A DNA stretch of 64,000 bases from Pelecanus crispus (lineage: Eukaryota > Chordata > Aves > Pelecaniformes > Pelecanidae). Each line of letters opens with the position of its first letter. The stretch's first letter is position 1. Below are positions 1 through 40,899 of the stretch, piece by piece. The notes below the pieces were generated by a model, which searched no databases, was not told where the DNA came from, and saw nothing but the letters and a program-made list of their open reading frames with translations. Location of the stretch: NCBI RefSeq assembly GCF_030463565.1, contig NC_134644.1, positions 131,933,388 to 131,997,387 of the forward strand. Direction: 5' to 3'. Position numbers and translations under genes: made by a program.

Positions 1-116
1 GCAACAACTAAAAACATCAGCATGTTATCAACATTCTTCTCCTACTAAATCCAAAACACAGCACTATGCCAGCTACTAGGAAGAAAATTAACTCTATCCC
101 AGCCGAAACCAGGACA
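1..116 (+). mobile_element. 3' end of an avian ERV LTR (cut by window edge)
   Basis: The first 116 bases match the 3' part of the LTR-like fragment at 11681-12008. Both share the order of an AAAACATCAG block, a GTTATC block, a CCAAAACACAG block and a TTAACTC-ATCCCAGCC block, ending in CA. From memory this is the end of a common avian endogenous-retrovirus LTR. The 5' part lies outside the window, and no internal retroviral gene is seen to the right. This copy looks closer to a consensus than the 11.7-kb copy. Family assignment is from recall, not a search. Confidence 0.6.
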
Positions 117-3100
117 CTGTGAAAATGTTATTACTGAGTCCCATGCTCAGTTATGGTCAACAGCTAATTGAATGCTGGCAATTACAAGAAAATAAATAGA
201 AACGAAAAGCAGAAAATATCATTATGCCACTATATATCATTCAAATTTATCTGGGGAACTACCATAGCATACATGGCTTATTTTTTTCCTTTCGCCTTGG
301 TTAGCTACATTTGGCCATGGCTGAAGAGGGATGACTGGGATAACTGCCCATTTGGTTTGTCTCTTTATATTACTCTTTTCTTACCAGAATTACCAGAGAT
401 ACATACTTATCTGTGAGTTTCATCAAAATATTTTAATTTAAAATATTTCTTACTTAGCATTCTCTCATACAATGAGATTATTTCCTTGGTATTTTAAATG
501 TGAAATGACCAGCCTGTCCTCTGGCTGGATAAGCCAGCAATGAAGTACAAGGAGTCAGCAGGGATGGCTCCAGGGTGAGTGATAGACCACCTGGCATTTC
601 TTCCACCCCACAAAGCTCCTCACCTGTCAAGAATATGAAATGTTATAACACTAAATTTATACCAGCTGAGTTGTGAGGTAACAAAACCTCGTGGTGGACC
701 TGTCCTAGTAGCATGGCCTGGATAGTAACTGGTGGTATGGCAGGAATGTCAACGTACAGACAGGACACCCAAAACTGCCTGGTCTGAGAGGAGGTTACCC
801 CAAAACTGTGAATCAAATAAGGAAACTAATAATGATGATGTTTGTTTACAATAGGCATGCGCTGGATTAACTAGCAACCAGGGTATTACCAAGAGGCTTT
901 TGAGAAGAGTCAGCAGCTTGAGGAGAAGTATAAAGATGGAATGAAATTTGTGGCTGTGGGGTGAGACCTGGGAGTGGGAAGGCGCTCAGCGCAGCAGTCG
1001 GACCCCTGCCTCGGATGCTGCCGGGAGTCACCCCGCCACCATCGTGCTCCCGTCTCAGCCTGACGCGCCATCCTCCCCGTCCCACAGGGAGAGCCGGGCT
1101 GATGGGATGGGGTGCAGCGGCAGAAGAACCCGCAGCTTGGGGTGCATGCGGGAACTCGTGGGGTGCCCTTTCGCCAGCGCACAGACTAACAGGTGGCAGG
1201 GAGCTGCACTGCTCCACACAAAGCGGGAGCAGCCCCATCTCCAGCAGGAGAACATGCACAGCCAAAAGAGGGGAGTATGCTTGTCACCCCCCATCCTGCA
1301 AGAGAGGGGCCTGCACAGGTGAACATGCTCCTGTGGTATTAGAAATTTGGGGGATTAGTTATAAAAAGGTATTTAGAAACTTGTAGGTGCTTTTTAGCAT
1401 TTTGCAAGTGTCTTGTACTCTGCTTTATCTGTTGACCTGCTGATATTGATCCAGAATGTGAAGTTCACTGACTGCTGGCTAATTATGTGTCATTAATCAA
1501 TCAGTAAATCACTTTGATCCTAATTTGAGTTGAAGCCCGTGAGTCAAGCAAGTCTTCCCTGTCACACTCCCTTATGTTAAAAAAGTCATATGCTATTAAA
1601 AAACCAGTAAGCAATTAGCTTAAGTACCCTTGAATCACACTCAAGTTACAATAGCTCTTTAACTCAGATGATTGACTATTTCATTTCCTAGCATAAATGT
1701 AGTTAGAAACTAACAAGCTTCTTCCTGATCCTCTAATTATATTGCTCTTCAACTCAAAGTTGCTGGTTTGGTGCATTCCTGTGCCATTCCTCTCTATATG
1801 TGGCCACCCTTTAGTATGAGCTTGTAATAGAGAAATGAAATTTCTTATTTGTAAGTTATATTTCAGTAGGTAGTCTCTCCTCACGTGGTTAGTGTTTTTT
1901 GCAATCAAACCATTGAATTTGGGGAAATACTTCCCAGATGAACAAACTGTCAATAGTTTCTCATAGACACATGGTATATCTAAGGAAATTGAAAATATGT
2001 TATGGGCCTAGAGAGTGCAGAAAGAGCAGAATAAAATAAAAGTTTCCCATTCAGCAAAAAAACTTTACATAAAAATGCAGCTAAAGCTTTTGGATCCTCA
2101 AATATGAACTAGGAAGCAAGATGGTTCTATGATGAGTTCCAGAGAAACAACATATCCCGTAGAATTTTACTGAAAATACTAATCATGAAACACAGCAAAT
2201 AAATTTAAAACCATATAATCCAAAGGTACAACGAAAGAAATACATATATAATTGTTATGAACTTCACAGAAAGAAAACAGTAAAGTTACCAGTCATTTAA
2301 AGTTTTAACATAAAAAGAAGATCTAGCAAGTGGCCAGCCCATTACTGCTACAGCTTTCCCCAGCTTCAGACGTTAAGTTGCAAGCGAGGGCATCCTTCCA
2401 CCTGCAGGTCAGGACCTCAGCAGGAACAAGTTCAGGTTCAAATGAAAACCCCTGTATGGAAGACCTCCTTTTTAATATGGAAGCACTAACATTAAACTGT
2501 TTTACTGCAGATAGGCAAGGGCATGTCCCTAATTTGCCACCTTGATTGTGAGAGGCTAGATCCATTATTAGTTTTGTTACCCTACCCAGTAGGATCTTGT
2601 TTTGTGGTCAGCGGTGGCTGTTGAGGTGAAAAATTAATTGCTTCTATAGGCTTTTGCCTATGGCCATGTCCTTTGATTTGTCTTTCTTTGGCATTACTTT
2701 TTGGCCTGAAAGCATAATAAATCTCCACAGAAGTCTTGCAGTCTTTACGCAAAGCTGCTACTCACTCTTTAGATTGTTTCTAATCTTTTTACTCAGTATG
2801 TATATACTATTTAGTATAATGGGTCTATAGGGCTCTTACACAATGCCAAAAACTCTATGAACTTGCAAGCAAAAATCAATAAGCAACAGAGAAGCACAAA
2901 GTTGTTATTTTCAGAGCTATACTGGAAAACAGAGCTGTAATAAAGCACTATAAAACTTCCTTACAGGAACAGTCACAGAAGGCTGCACCTATAAAAACTA
3001 GCCCGATTCAAAGAGAAATATACTTCTCGGTAAAGAAGAATTAAAGCTACACATCTTTAAATTAATTTTTTAAAATGTCCCCAGTGTGTTCACAGTCTCA

Positions 3101-5250
3101 GGATGTGGTCTTCTCTGGCTTAAACTACATCAGCAACACTTCCAAAAGTGCAAATGAATAGTGGCCGCTTGTAAAATAAATGGCCTGGCCCATTATCTAG
3201 GACTATGTAACTGGATACAATTTAACTGCGCATACTACCATACAAAAAAAAGGAATAAAATAAAAAGTTAAACCAAAGACCACCATGGGCAGAAACAGAA
3301 GTATTAGGTTAACAGTGTCTGATAACTGGCAAGACCAATTAATTATGGTTCCCACGGGATTCAAAGGGGCTTTGAAGACAGCAGGCACTGACAATATTCG
3401 TTCGGGCTGTGAAGACATATGGAACCAGGGACAATCAAATCCATGGTACAAGGATTATAAAAGTTATCTGTTATCTTTCTAGTCTTTCTGGCTTTTGCCT
3501 CCAAGCATGAGCTAGAAGATTCTTTATGTAGGAATCAAAGGTACCAGCAATAACCAGTGGGACTCCCCAGTGCTGAAACAAACCAGTTACCTATTCTGTG
3601 GCAGTTTCTCCACTCTGGTGAAATGTCACATAGGCTTATTTGGCCTGGTTTATACAGAAAAAGGAACAGAAAAGACACCACTACCACCAAAAAAAACCCT
3701 CACAAACACACACACAAAACCAAACCAAAAGTAAACAAAACAACAACAACAACAACAAACCCCAGAGCACTTCACTGTATAAGAGCAATTAAAATTCATA
3801 TTCTGTCCTGGAATCAAAGGATGTGGAGCTGTGACCGAAGCACCCCTCTATTTCTTGTTTTCCAACAGACTTTCTCTTATATGCTTTTGCTTTGCTTCTG
3901 TGAAAGCAAAGTAATTACTGTTTAACAGTGTTATTGTTTCACTGTAATTGCCAATGCCAAACAAACCATAACACCTAAGGCAACCACAATGATTACAAGA
4001 ACCTGTATCTCCCACAGATTTGTCTAATGACACAACCTGAGTACCGCTACATCATAATTAGATGATTCTGTCCATTACTAGAAGGCAGAGACTTAAGGTG
4101 TCTTTAAGAAGGCAATTAGGGTATCAAAAATGCACCATGTAGTAAGTAACAGACCTAAATAACATGCCTGGATATCATGTTCGCTTTATGTCCTTTTAAA
4201 CGTTTGTTTGGCTCATCAACCATTTAAAGAAAATATCAAATCTAGCTCAGACAGCTTCATGTATTTCAAAATAAAAGCAAAAAAATGTTATGCGCTGAAC
4301 AAGAATTAGAAGTGCAAGGTTTCGGGGACTATAAGAGCTTAATTCTCACTGAGACAATGTTGCCACATAAAATTACTTCCTCATGTGCCAGATCACTCAT
4401 ATCTAAGTGTCAAAGGGGACTTCGAGACAGAAAAAAAAGATCTCTCACAGATGGTCACAAAATCGTATGTCAAACTACCTTGACCTTATGATTTGCATTT
4501 GCTCAGTGGACTCTAGTCTTAACAAAAAACAGTGAAAATGAGATAATACTGAGACACCTCTAGTTCTGCAAGTCATGAATAATATTTGAGTATCTGGTCA
4601 TTATACATTGGCAAATACCTTTTTAGAGGACTGGACGGTCTCTGAAGCTTAAGCCAATTGTACGTCCTTCTGTCTACATCTGCAACTGGAGAACTGACAT
4701 TTCCTCCAGTTCTTCCTCTTTATTAGAGACTATTTTCAAGCTAAAAGAAAAACCCCTCACTTACCATGCCATAATTTGCCATACAAGTTCCACAGATATG
4801 TCACTATTTGCTGCCTTCTGTCCCACAGTTCATTGAAATAATGTCCCTTTAAGCCATCCTTTAAATGTGAAACAAAAGGCCGAAAGCGTACAGAACACCA
4901 GGCAGAAAAACCTCAGGTACAAAGAGCATTATAAGTGGTATGTGGATCAGCCAGAACCAGTGCACACATTGCAAAAAGTCATCCAGAGACTTCAACTGAA
5001 TGAATTCTTCCAATATATAAATTGCAGAGACTAGAGATTCTCATATATGGCATTCAGGTCTATGTATCCCTTCCTGCTAAGAGAGAATACAGTACATTGA
5101 CTTAAACACTCTCAAATATTTCTCTCAGCTTATCCACTACAGAAAGATGATAGAATTACTTCTCTTGTAACACGTTAACTTAGAAAATTTTACTATGATT
5201 AAATACTGTTCTTAATCTTATCATCCGCTTATAAACCAAGACGTTGATAA
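117..5250. other. Non-coding sequence upstream of TGS1, no gene recognised
   Basis: This AT-rich stretch has no ORF with family resemblance or a convincing splice-bounded exon. Short ORFs on both strands (for example minus 1681-1953) look like chance. A GC-rich patch at about 940-1310 is open in several frames on both strands, which is expected from base composition; I do not recognise it. If TMEM68 is head-to-head with TGS1 as in mammals, this would be its first intron or lie beyond its 5' exon. I found no coding exon resembling TMEM68 on the minus strand. Confidence 0.5.
3660..3764. repeat. A-rich / (AAC)n simple repeat
   Basis: A purine- and C-rich low-complexity tract: A-runs, then CA-rich sequence, then six or so AAC units before 3764. 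It is not coding. Confidence 0.85.
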
Positions 5251-5304
5251 ACTACTTGGGTTTTTATTATATTCAGAACTACTTGGGTTTTTATTATATT
5301 CAGA
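5251..5304. repeat. Perfect 27-bp tandem duplication
   Basis: Bases 5251-5277 are repeated exactly and immediately at 5278-5304 (unit begins ACTACTTGGG and ends ATTCAGA). Two identical adjacent copies point to a recent slippage or duplication event, or possibly an assembly artefact. Confidence 0.9.
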
Positions 5305-7840
5305 TACATATATAATCTGATAATTTCCTCCAAGAAAACAGTGAAGGTTCTTTTCTATAAATTCTCACAAAAACATATAATGAACCCCAGCTTGACTCAG
5401 AAATATTTGCCTTATTTCTCCAGCACTTCTCATACATGGTAAGAGAGGCGTGCACATAAGGCTGGAGCTCAGAATTACACACACAGGTAAGAGTTACTGT
5501 GTGAATATGTTCTATTTTATACAGATTCCATATATTTGCTTTTGGTTTATTTTTAACAGCTAAGGATGCTATTCTCAGCATCCCTCAACTTATCATTATT
5601 TGGTCAGTATCTGGCATGGAAGTTAGCCTTGAAAAGGGATTTAAAAAGAAGGAAATAATGAAGAGCTTTTAAGTCAGCTGGGAGGCAAGGTCACGTTCTG
5701 AGAAGCACAGATAAAAGCAGCAAAGGCAGGATCACTGGGAAGTGGAGGTCTTCACTACCACCTAAGATATAAAAAAAAAAAATAGCAACAGATAGGTCGA
5801 AGAAGGGCTTTGAAGCTGAGGTCCAAGAGGGTGTGTGAGAGCAAGGAGCAGAAAACAGGTGAGGGAAGTGGAGAAGGAAGCGCTTCAGAACAGGACCTGC
5901 CAGAGGAAAGCAAGGGCGAGCAGAGGAGGGTAGGCAGCCTGGCGAGCAGGCTACAGAGCCACTGGTTGCTTTGGCTTCATTTGTGTGGATCAGGTAAATC
6001 ATCTAATGTTCCAGTGGAAGGACAGACCAGCCCCATACCAACTCAATGTGAAGCAGTCATAGAATACCTCAAGTTGGAAGGGACCCAATTGCTTACTTAC
6101 TCTTCCAATAAGGGAAGCATCACATGAAGCTGGGAGAAGCCACGTTCAAAATGAAGAAGGTGACTTCTCATGCAAGCTGATAGACCGGTGCAATTCACTA
6201 CTAGATGATGGGTCCAGGGGAAAACCGGACAAGTATCATGAGGAGAAATCCACTGTTTCACTAAACAGGCTATATGCCACCAGCAGCAGATGGCTGGAGA
6301 ATGGGAGTGTATTAGGAGGCATTCCCACATATGTCTAGCCCTACTTGTTGGTGGCTCTTCCTGAGGGATGCAGGATATCGGGCTTGGATATTATAAAAGA
6401 ACAGCCATCTTGTTCTTATACAAAAATGAACACTGCATTTCACTTGAAATGTAGTATTGTTTTCTCAAGACGAGGAGTATAATAATTCTCAAAACATTTT
6501 GCAATTCACAATTCAACTTTTAAATGCCCAGCACACAGCTGTTGCTAAACAATTTGCTTATAAAGATTTTTATTTTACTGTTTTTTCAGTTTTGAAATAT
6601 AAAGATGACATAGCATCGTGATTGCAGATGCAGTTATACCCATACAAGTGCCAGAACTGGTGTAACCTTTCCCTGTATTTCGAAAGTATTGAATTACTAT
6701 TGTGATAGATGTATCACAAGACCTGACTAATGACGGCATTTAATATTTTCAGTTATACCAGATGTAAGATGGTGCGTGATTCAGGATACAATTAGGTTTA
6801 CGATTTTTGTTTGTAGGTGGGCGGAATTTGTTGTTGGACAGTAGCTGTGCTACTGTCACCTGAACAGTCAGTCCTTCTGCCTCCAAACTTCCCTTGGCAT
6901 ATTTCCTACATGAAATGGCTTACAGATGCTGAGGACATCTTGCATCCTCATGAGGCTGTATAGCCTTGTTACCCAAAATGTACCGATGCAAACGGAATGA
7001 GACAGCACAGCAGACAAACTGCACAGCACATCACGCGTTGAATGTAGTAACGTAAAGCCCAGTATCCCAGCTTGTCAAAAGCAAACACCTTGCAGAAGGC
7101 CTAAAAGCAGGGCAGGCATGTGTGACACTCTTCTTTCTAATACTTTTGCAGTATCCAGTAGGCAGGCTAGAAGGTAAGAAGAGATCACAAAGTCCGTAAT
7201 TATTGTCTGAGAAATCCTGTCCCAGTGATGTCTAGGAAGGCCTTGTAAAGGTCTTCAGAGAGACCTGGATTTCATCCATTTTACAGATACACTCTGAATA
7301 ATCTAAAGAGAACTGAACAGTCCATTGCTCAGTGTTGTATGTAGAAAAGCTCTCAAACCTTGTGCATCATCATATAAAGTCTCTGCAGTGGAGGCAAGGA
7401 TAAGATCTGATTCTACAGGGCAGCATCCTGTGGTCTGCTCAACATTGCACTTGCCCTTCTCTCCTACCAACCTCCTTTTCTAAACACCTTCCAACTCTCA
7501 CACCAGGTCAGCAGCTCTCCCAAATAAAATGGTCTCTTTCACTCCACAATGATGTTTTCCCAGGTTATATCTGATCCGGTGCCTGAAGCAGGACTCCACA
7601 AGAAAGAAGTCTGTGGGCAAAACACAGTTACCTGTATCGCTGTACTGCATCACACACGGCTGCTTCCCAACACCTTCCTCCTCCCCAGCCGACCCCTGCC
7701 TGCAGCACCTCACTCCGACCTTGCCGCCTCGCCTTCCCCCAGGCCCCGTTCTCACCAGGCTTCGTTTTCATTTCGACTCCCTCTGTCCGCCCTGTCCCCA
7801 TTGTCTCCTCATTTTAAGCTCTCCTGTTACTTCTAGTCTA
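5305..7840. other. Non-coding upstream sequence with a small CR1 scrap
   Basis: No supported gene. A short piece at 6057-6090 matches the reverse complement of the CR1 3' end (AGAATACC, then TTGGAAGGGACCC), so it is a minus-strand CR1 remnant truncated within about 40 bp. The rest is unique-looking AT-rich DNA without recognisable coding or RNA features. Confidence 0.5.
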
Positions 7841-8000
7841 GTTTTACTTTCATTAAAAAATAATCCAGCCACCAAGCCAGGAAACATGAAATTCTTACTC
7901 TACCCTTAATTGGTTTAGCGGTGGACTTGGTGGTGTTAGGTTAATGGTTGGACTGGATGATCTTAAAGGTCTTTTCCAACCTAAACGATTCTGTGATTCT
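7841..8000 (+). mobile_element. Composite repeat: unknown head joined to CR1 3' tail (copy 1)
   Basis: The right part, from about 7900, is a CR1 3' end: TGGTTGGACTGGATGATC, then AAAGGTCTTTTCCAACC and a terminal GATTCTGTGATTCT. The left part, about 60 bases starting at TTTTACTTTC, is not in the other CR1 copies of this window. It recurs nearly unchanged at 44124 with the same junction to the CR1 tail. This suggests one composite mobile unit, either a CR1 variant or a CR1-mobilised non-autonomous element, inserted 5' to TGS1. Confidence 0.6.
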
Positions 8001-8400
8001 GCTCCAGTCACTGCTCCCAAGACGCTTTACTCAGGCTTTACACTCCTGTTTCCCACTCCCAGTTCTGCCAGATTTTTGCTGCAATATCTTTGGTCGCAGA
8101 GTTTTGTTGTCATGTCCTTTCCACCCCTCCTTTCTCCCCACTCCGAACACCGTCAAGGTGCAAATATTCCTTGTAGGGAGTCACTGAAAGCACAAGAAGT
8201 CACGCAACTACGGCCGCCCTTACACAGGCACCCCCAGCCCACAGCTCGCAAAAGCCCGGCTACCCTGCAGCTGGGTGGCCTGGGACGCCGACAGGCAAAG
8301 CAGGGTGCTAAAAGTTGAACCCCCAATTCGGGTGCAGCGGGGGCTCCTTCGAGCGGAGACCCCGCCACCGCCGCGGCGGGCGCCTCCCCGAGGCGGCTCG

Positions 8401-8560
8401 GGTCTCCTCGGCTCGGCTCGGGTCTCCTCGGCTCGGCTCGGGTCTCCTCGGGTGTCCTCGGGTCTCCTCGGCTCGGCTCGGGTGTCCTCGGGTCTCCTCG
8501 GCTCGGCTCGGGTGTCCTCGGCTCTCCTCGGCTCGGCTCGGGTCTCCTCGGCTCTCCTCG
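8401..8560. repeat. 16-unit decamer minisatellite in the TGS1 promoter/5' UTR
   Basis: Sixteen consecutive 10-bp units in perfect register. Call GGTCTCCTCG a, GCTCGGCTCG b, GGTGTCCTCG c and GCTCTCCTCG d. The order is a b a b a c a b c a b c d b a d. All units end in CTCG, and a degenerate unit precedes the array. Because of the unit's composition, long ORFs run through it in several frames on both strands; these are repeat artefacts. The array ends 97 bp before the TGS1 ATG. Confidence 0.95.
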
Positions 8561-8657
8561 GCCGCAGCCTGGCGGGCCGGGGCGGGCTCGGCGCTGCCGG
8601 CAGTTCCGGCGGAAGGCAGCGGCGGGTCGGTGCCGCGGCGTGGGTCTTCCCGCAGGG

Positions 8658-37521
<28,864 letters not shown>

Positions 37522-37690
37522 ACTCAGTGTGGATTCTTCCAAACTCAACCTCCCTGATTGCTGCTTTGTTTAAGCTTTTGTACAGCTGACTGGTCAAAAA
37601 TGGCTTAAAGCCATTTTTTGCTTTAATTTCTGTTTACAAAAAAATTGTTCTGTTTATTGCTACTGTCAATAAATGTTTTATAATAATTTT
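37522..37690 (+). terminator. TGS1 3' UTR and poly(A) signal
   Basis: A canonical AATAAA lies at 37668-37673, 147 bases after the stop, followed by T-rich sequence. Cleavage would be near 37690. On the opposite strand AATAAA (plus TTTATT at 37653-37658) could end the minus-strand gene, so the two 3' ends would overlap. Confidence 0.75.
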
Positions 37691-37762
37691 GACAAAATTC
37701 TAAATGTAGAGTAGCTGTCAATGCAGGAAAAAAGATCTTTATAAAATGCGGTCTTGCAAAGT

Positions 37763-38109
37763 TCAAGACCAACCGGTTGAAAGGGAGTTCAGGATTTCTT
37801 CGCAACTCTCACGTGTGCTAATTCTGTACTTGCTCTGGTTTTGAGCATTCAGAGGGTCAAAAAGAATAGCCTGAAAGCCCCCATGTGTCAAGAACTGCTG
37901 TCTGCGCTTTAGAAACAAAAGCCTCTGAACATCAGGTGGAACTAGAAGGTCAGGTACACCACCAGAGATTAACTGCAGTTCACCTCTCTGGCTCCATGCT
38001 CGCTGGGAAACCTTTTCAGCTTTTCTTTGTGGGATGAAGGTCCATATATTTCTTACAGTGAGTGCTCGGGCTTGTTGCAGCACAGGGAGAGAGTGGGGCA
38101 TATTTGTGC
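37763..38109 (-). CDS. Unrecognised gene, putative last coding exon (tail-to-tail with TGS1)
   Basis: A minus-strand open frame with natural codon use ending in TGA at 37765-37763. The product reads VRNIWTFIPQRKAEKVSQRA, then GELQLISGGVPDLLVPPDVQ and LLFLKRRQQFLTHGGFQAI. It is mixed hydrophobic/charged with no low complexity, signal peptide or membrane segment. The best acceptor is CTGCCGCCAG|GC just above 38109, which takes one base from the preceding exon; acceptors 25 and 33 bases further in have the same phase. An AATAAA on the minus strand at 37658-37653 would follow about 105 bases after the stop. I do not recognise the family. Exon boundaries are inference. Confidence 0.55.
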
Positions 38110-38442
38110 CTGGCGGCAGGGCTCTGCCCTCTGGTTTTTGTTATTTATTCTTTTCCTCCTTGCCAGCCCTCTTCGTTACAAAGATACTTTGAAGAAACCT
38201 TCTGACTGGAGGCTTGTCTCAGTAACCAGAGGGGCAGGTGTCCCCCCCTTTTTCCGAGGCCTGTTGGATCTTTGCTTTGGGGAGGGCAGGGGGAGCCCAG
38301 CTCTCCCTGGTGAGGACTCTCCGCTCCCACTTGGGCTTTGGCGGGGGGAAGAATGGCTTTTGGGCACTTCTCCAAGCAGAAAAGGAGGCAGGTGAGAAGT
38401 GTCTAGGGCATGGATATGGCGCTTTCTCCGAAATGGACTTAC

Positions 38443-38503
38443 AGTAAGTACCCAAGATCAATTTTGAGTCCATTTTCGAGGTAACAGTGTAAGAATGTAG
38501 TTT
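38443..38503 (-). CDS. Unrecognised gene, putative internal exon (61 nt)
   Basis: Minus strand. Acceptor TTATTGTCTTAG|AAA, donor TACT|GTAAGT (perfect consensus). It reads KLHSYTVTSKMDSKLILGTY in the only frame that accepts phase 0 from the exon at 40900-41050 and passes one base to the exon at 38109. The phase agreement across three segments is the main evidence. A second frame is also open, so this alone is not decisive. Confidence 0.45.
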
Positions 38504-38636
38504 CTAAGACAATAAATTAGGGCTGCTTCTCCTCTGCTTGGAGTGCAGCAGGACACTGAAGGCAGCAGAGACTAAGCACTAAACCATGCATTAGTGCTGA
38601 CAAACAAAACTCTCTAGAATAGCCAAATAAGAGGAC
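38504..38636. other. Short spacer before CR1
   Basis: Unremarkable sequence between the putative 61-nt exon and a plus-strand CR1. Confidence 0.5.
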
Positions 38637-38911
38637 TATGGGCTCAAGCTGCGCCAGGAGAGGTTTAGGTTGGATATTAGGAAAAATTTCTTCACGGAAA
38701 GGATAGTCAAGCATTGGAACAGGCTGCCCAGGGAGGTGGGGGAGTCACCATCCCTGGAGGCATTCAAAAACCAGGTAGACGTGGCACTCTGGGACATGGT
38801 TTAGTCTAGTCTACCCTTGATTGGTTTAGTGTCGACTTGGTAGTGTAGGTTAATGGTTGGACTGGATGATCTTAAAGGTCTTTTCCAACCTAAACGATTT
38901 TATGATTCTAT
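38637..38911 (+). mobile_element. CR1 LINE 3' fragment
   Basis: Plus strand, beginning at GGGCTCAAGCTGCGCCAGG and running through the ORF2 end ([14 protein letters not shown], AACAGGCTGCCCAGGGAGG) to the 3' tail with TTTTATGATTCTATGA. It is 5'-truncated. It sits in an intron of the putative minus-strand gene. Confidence 0.92.
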
Positions 38912-40899
38912 GACTTTTTTCCCCCATAAGGAATGAAATTCAACTCTTCAAATCAGTTAGGAGACCAAAGTGTTTGTGTGTGTACAGGATGTTAAACACA
39001 TATGCAACCTGACTCGGTGCCAGTTCACAGTGCACTAAAAGAGCACTTGGCACGTCATTTTTTTCTAACTTTACTGTCCATCCAGTACCAGACAAGTGCT
39101 AAACTGTTAATGACTGTTACATCCATGCCTCAGGTAAGGTATTTTAGATTACTTTGAAGGTAATTTGACTAATTTGCATCACTGCATTTTGCCACTGTAC
39201 TACAGCAAGGAAGATGTGCTGTGATAGTGCCAGCCTCTGTGTCAATATTTAAAGGGAATTGTAAAGGAAGGAAATTACCTGCTCTTCCATATTCCTTAGA
39301 AGTTTGCTATTAGAGGTAGGGGTGGTTGGCAAGAGTGCTAGGAGGTCCAAACCTGCTGTAGCAGTGGCACATGAATGTAACGATGCTGTTAAATTTTCAC
39401 TACAAGCTACAAAAAAAAAAAATCCAAGAAAGAGTCATGAGGCCAAATGAATTAATTTATACTGTGCATGTCACAGTACTCTGTACACTAAAATTTTACT
39501 ATACTGGGCTTACTGCTGCTTACAGAAATACTGTTGTCTTGTTCTTTGGCCCTCTTTTCCTCCCTAAAGTTAAGGAGTAGCTTTAGAAGCATTTTCAGAT
39601 CTCGCTGATGCTGTTTCTGTAAAAGGAAGCTCTATGGGGGAAATACCAGTGAATTTACTTCTGCCTTCAGGAATGTGGTCAGATTTTGTTCAGTGCCCAG
39701 TACGCAAAATGTGGAAGCTGAAATATGACATAAAAGGTACAACATTTACTGGTTTAATGTTTGCTTCCAATATAATGAACTTGCTGGTTAAAAGCAACGA
39801 TTTATCAAAGGTCTCTGCTGAGCTTTGCAAGCACATGAAGCACGAAAAGCGGAAGAATATCCTTGGCTGAATAAAATTCATGGCTGTTCCTCTCTGTAAC
39901 CAACAAGTACAAAAGGTCTTTTTTTTTATTGTTTTGTTTAAATACAACTTAAAGTCAGAATACACTCTGCTGGGTTGTAATAAATGTTTGCCCTCAGCTT
40001 CCCACTCGGACAGAACAGGTGAAGTTCCCCAAGGCTGTGAATTAATCTGTTAAGCCTAAAATACATCTACAAGTATTTTTACTTTGTTGTTTGTAATTTC
40101 AACCAACAAACACTTCATGGAGGACAGCTTCATTCATTATAGGAATTTCTGTAAAATGTTATTCTGCTTTATATTGTAGAAATAAAGTTAATATGGGCTG
40201 AGATGCAGTTAAATTTCTGGACATCTCACACCCAGAGTTTTAATACCCTTTCAGGATTCGAGTAGTATTTTGTATATGATACATTAGGCTACAAAGAAGT
40301 TACGTTGCTGCTGTAAATACTTACAGAGGTTTGATCTTTACCAATTTTAAGCCACAAAATAAGCTGTAGGAAAAATGCAGATTTTTTTTTTTTTTTGGAA
40401 GTAAACTAATATTTGGACTACATGCAATAAATACATGCTGTTTTATACTTTCTACCATGCTCTCGAGCTCCTCATGTCTTAGGTTTATCTTAATTAAATC
40501 CAATATTAAACCAAACATAAATTTCTTTTTCTGGTGCGTGGTATGAAGGGAAGCAATGGAACATACGGTTAAAGCAAGCACGTTACAAGGTTGAAGCCTA
40601 ATTGCAGATTCAAGGGGAGCAGAGCATCATCAGGGCTGAGCAACCGCCTCTTCGTGGCAGGACAGTTAGCGTTGTGCCCTTCTCTGAAGGAGGCCCCATT
40701 AGTGTTATGGTAAAAAATCACTGTTCCATGAAGTTTTAATGTGCAGGTTTTAGAAGATCTTCCCCAAGTGTAGTGGTTCTAAAGTAACATCTGGGTCTAT
40801 ATGTGCAACTCAGGGGTTGTATAAACAAATTAATGTTACACCACAGTGACCATGGTAGAAGAGGGAAATCCCATAAATAGCACAAGAAAAAAAAATTAC
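38912..40899. other. Intergenic, or intron of the minus-strand gene
   Basis: No strong feature. Two weak exon-like segments were noted. On the minus strand, 40530-40456 has phase 0 in and out and reads KKKFMFGLILDLIKINLRHE, so it could be a cassette exon between the flanking minus exons. On the plus strand, 39672-39737 is flanked by CTGCCTTCAG and GTACAA. Neither is supported beyond this. Confidence 0.4.

Noticed and set aside
940..1310. GC-rich patch as a gene or LTR
   Set aside because: Frames on both strands are open by composition only. It does not match the LTR copies in this window, and I cannot assign it.
1..8300. TMEM68 coding exons on the minus strand
   Set aside because: Expected from mammalian synteny, but no minus-strand frame resembles the acyltransferase core or membrane segments of TMEM68. 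Only a non-coding 5' exon could be hidden here.
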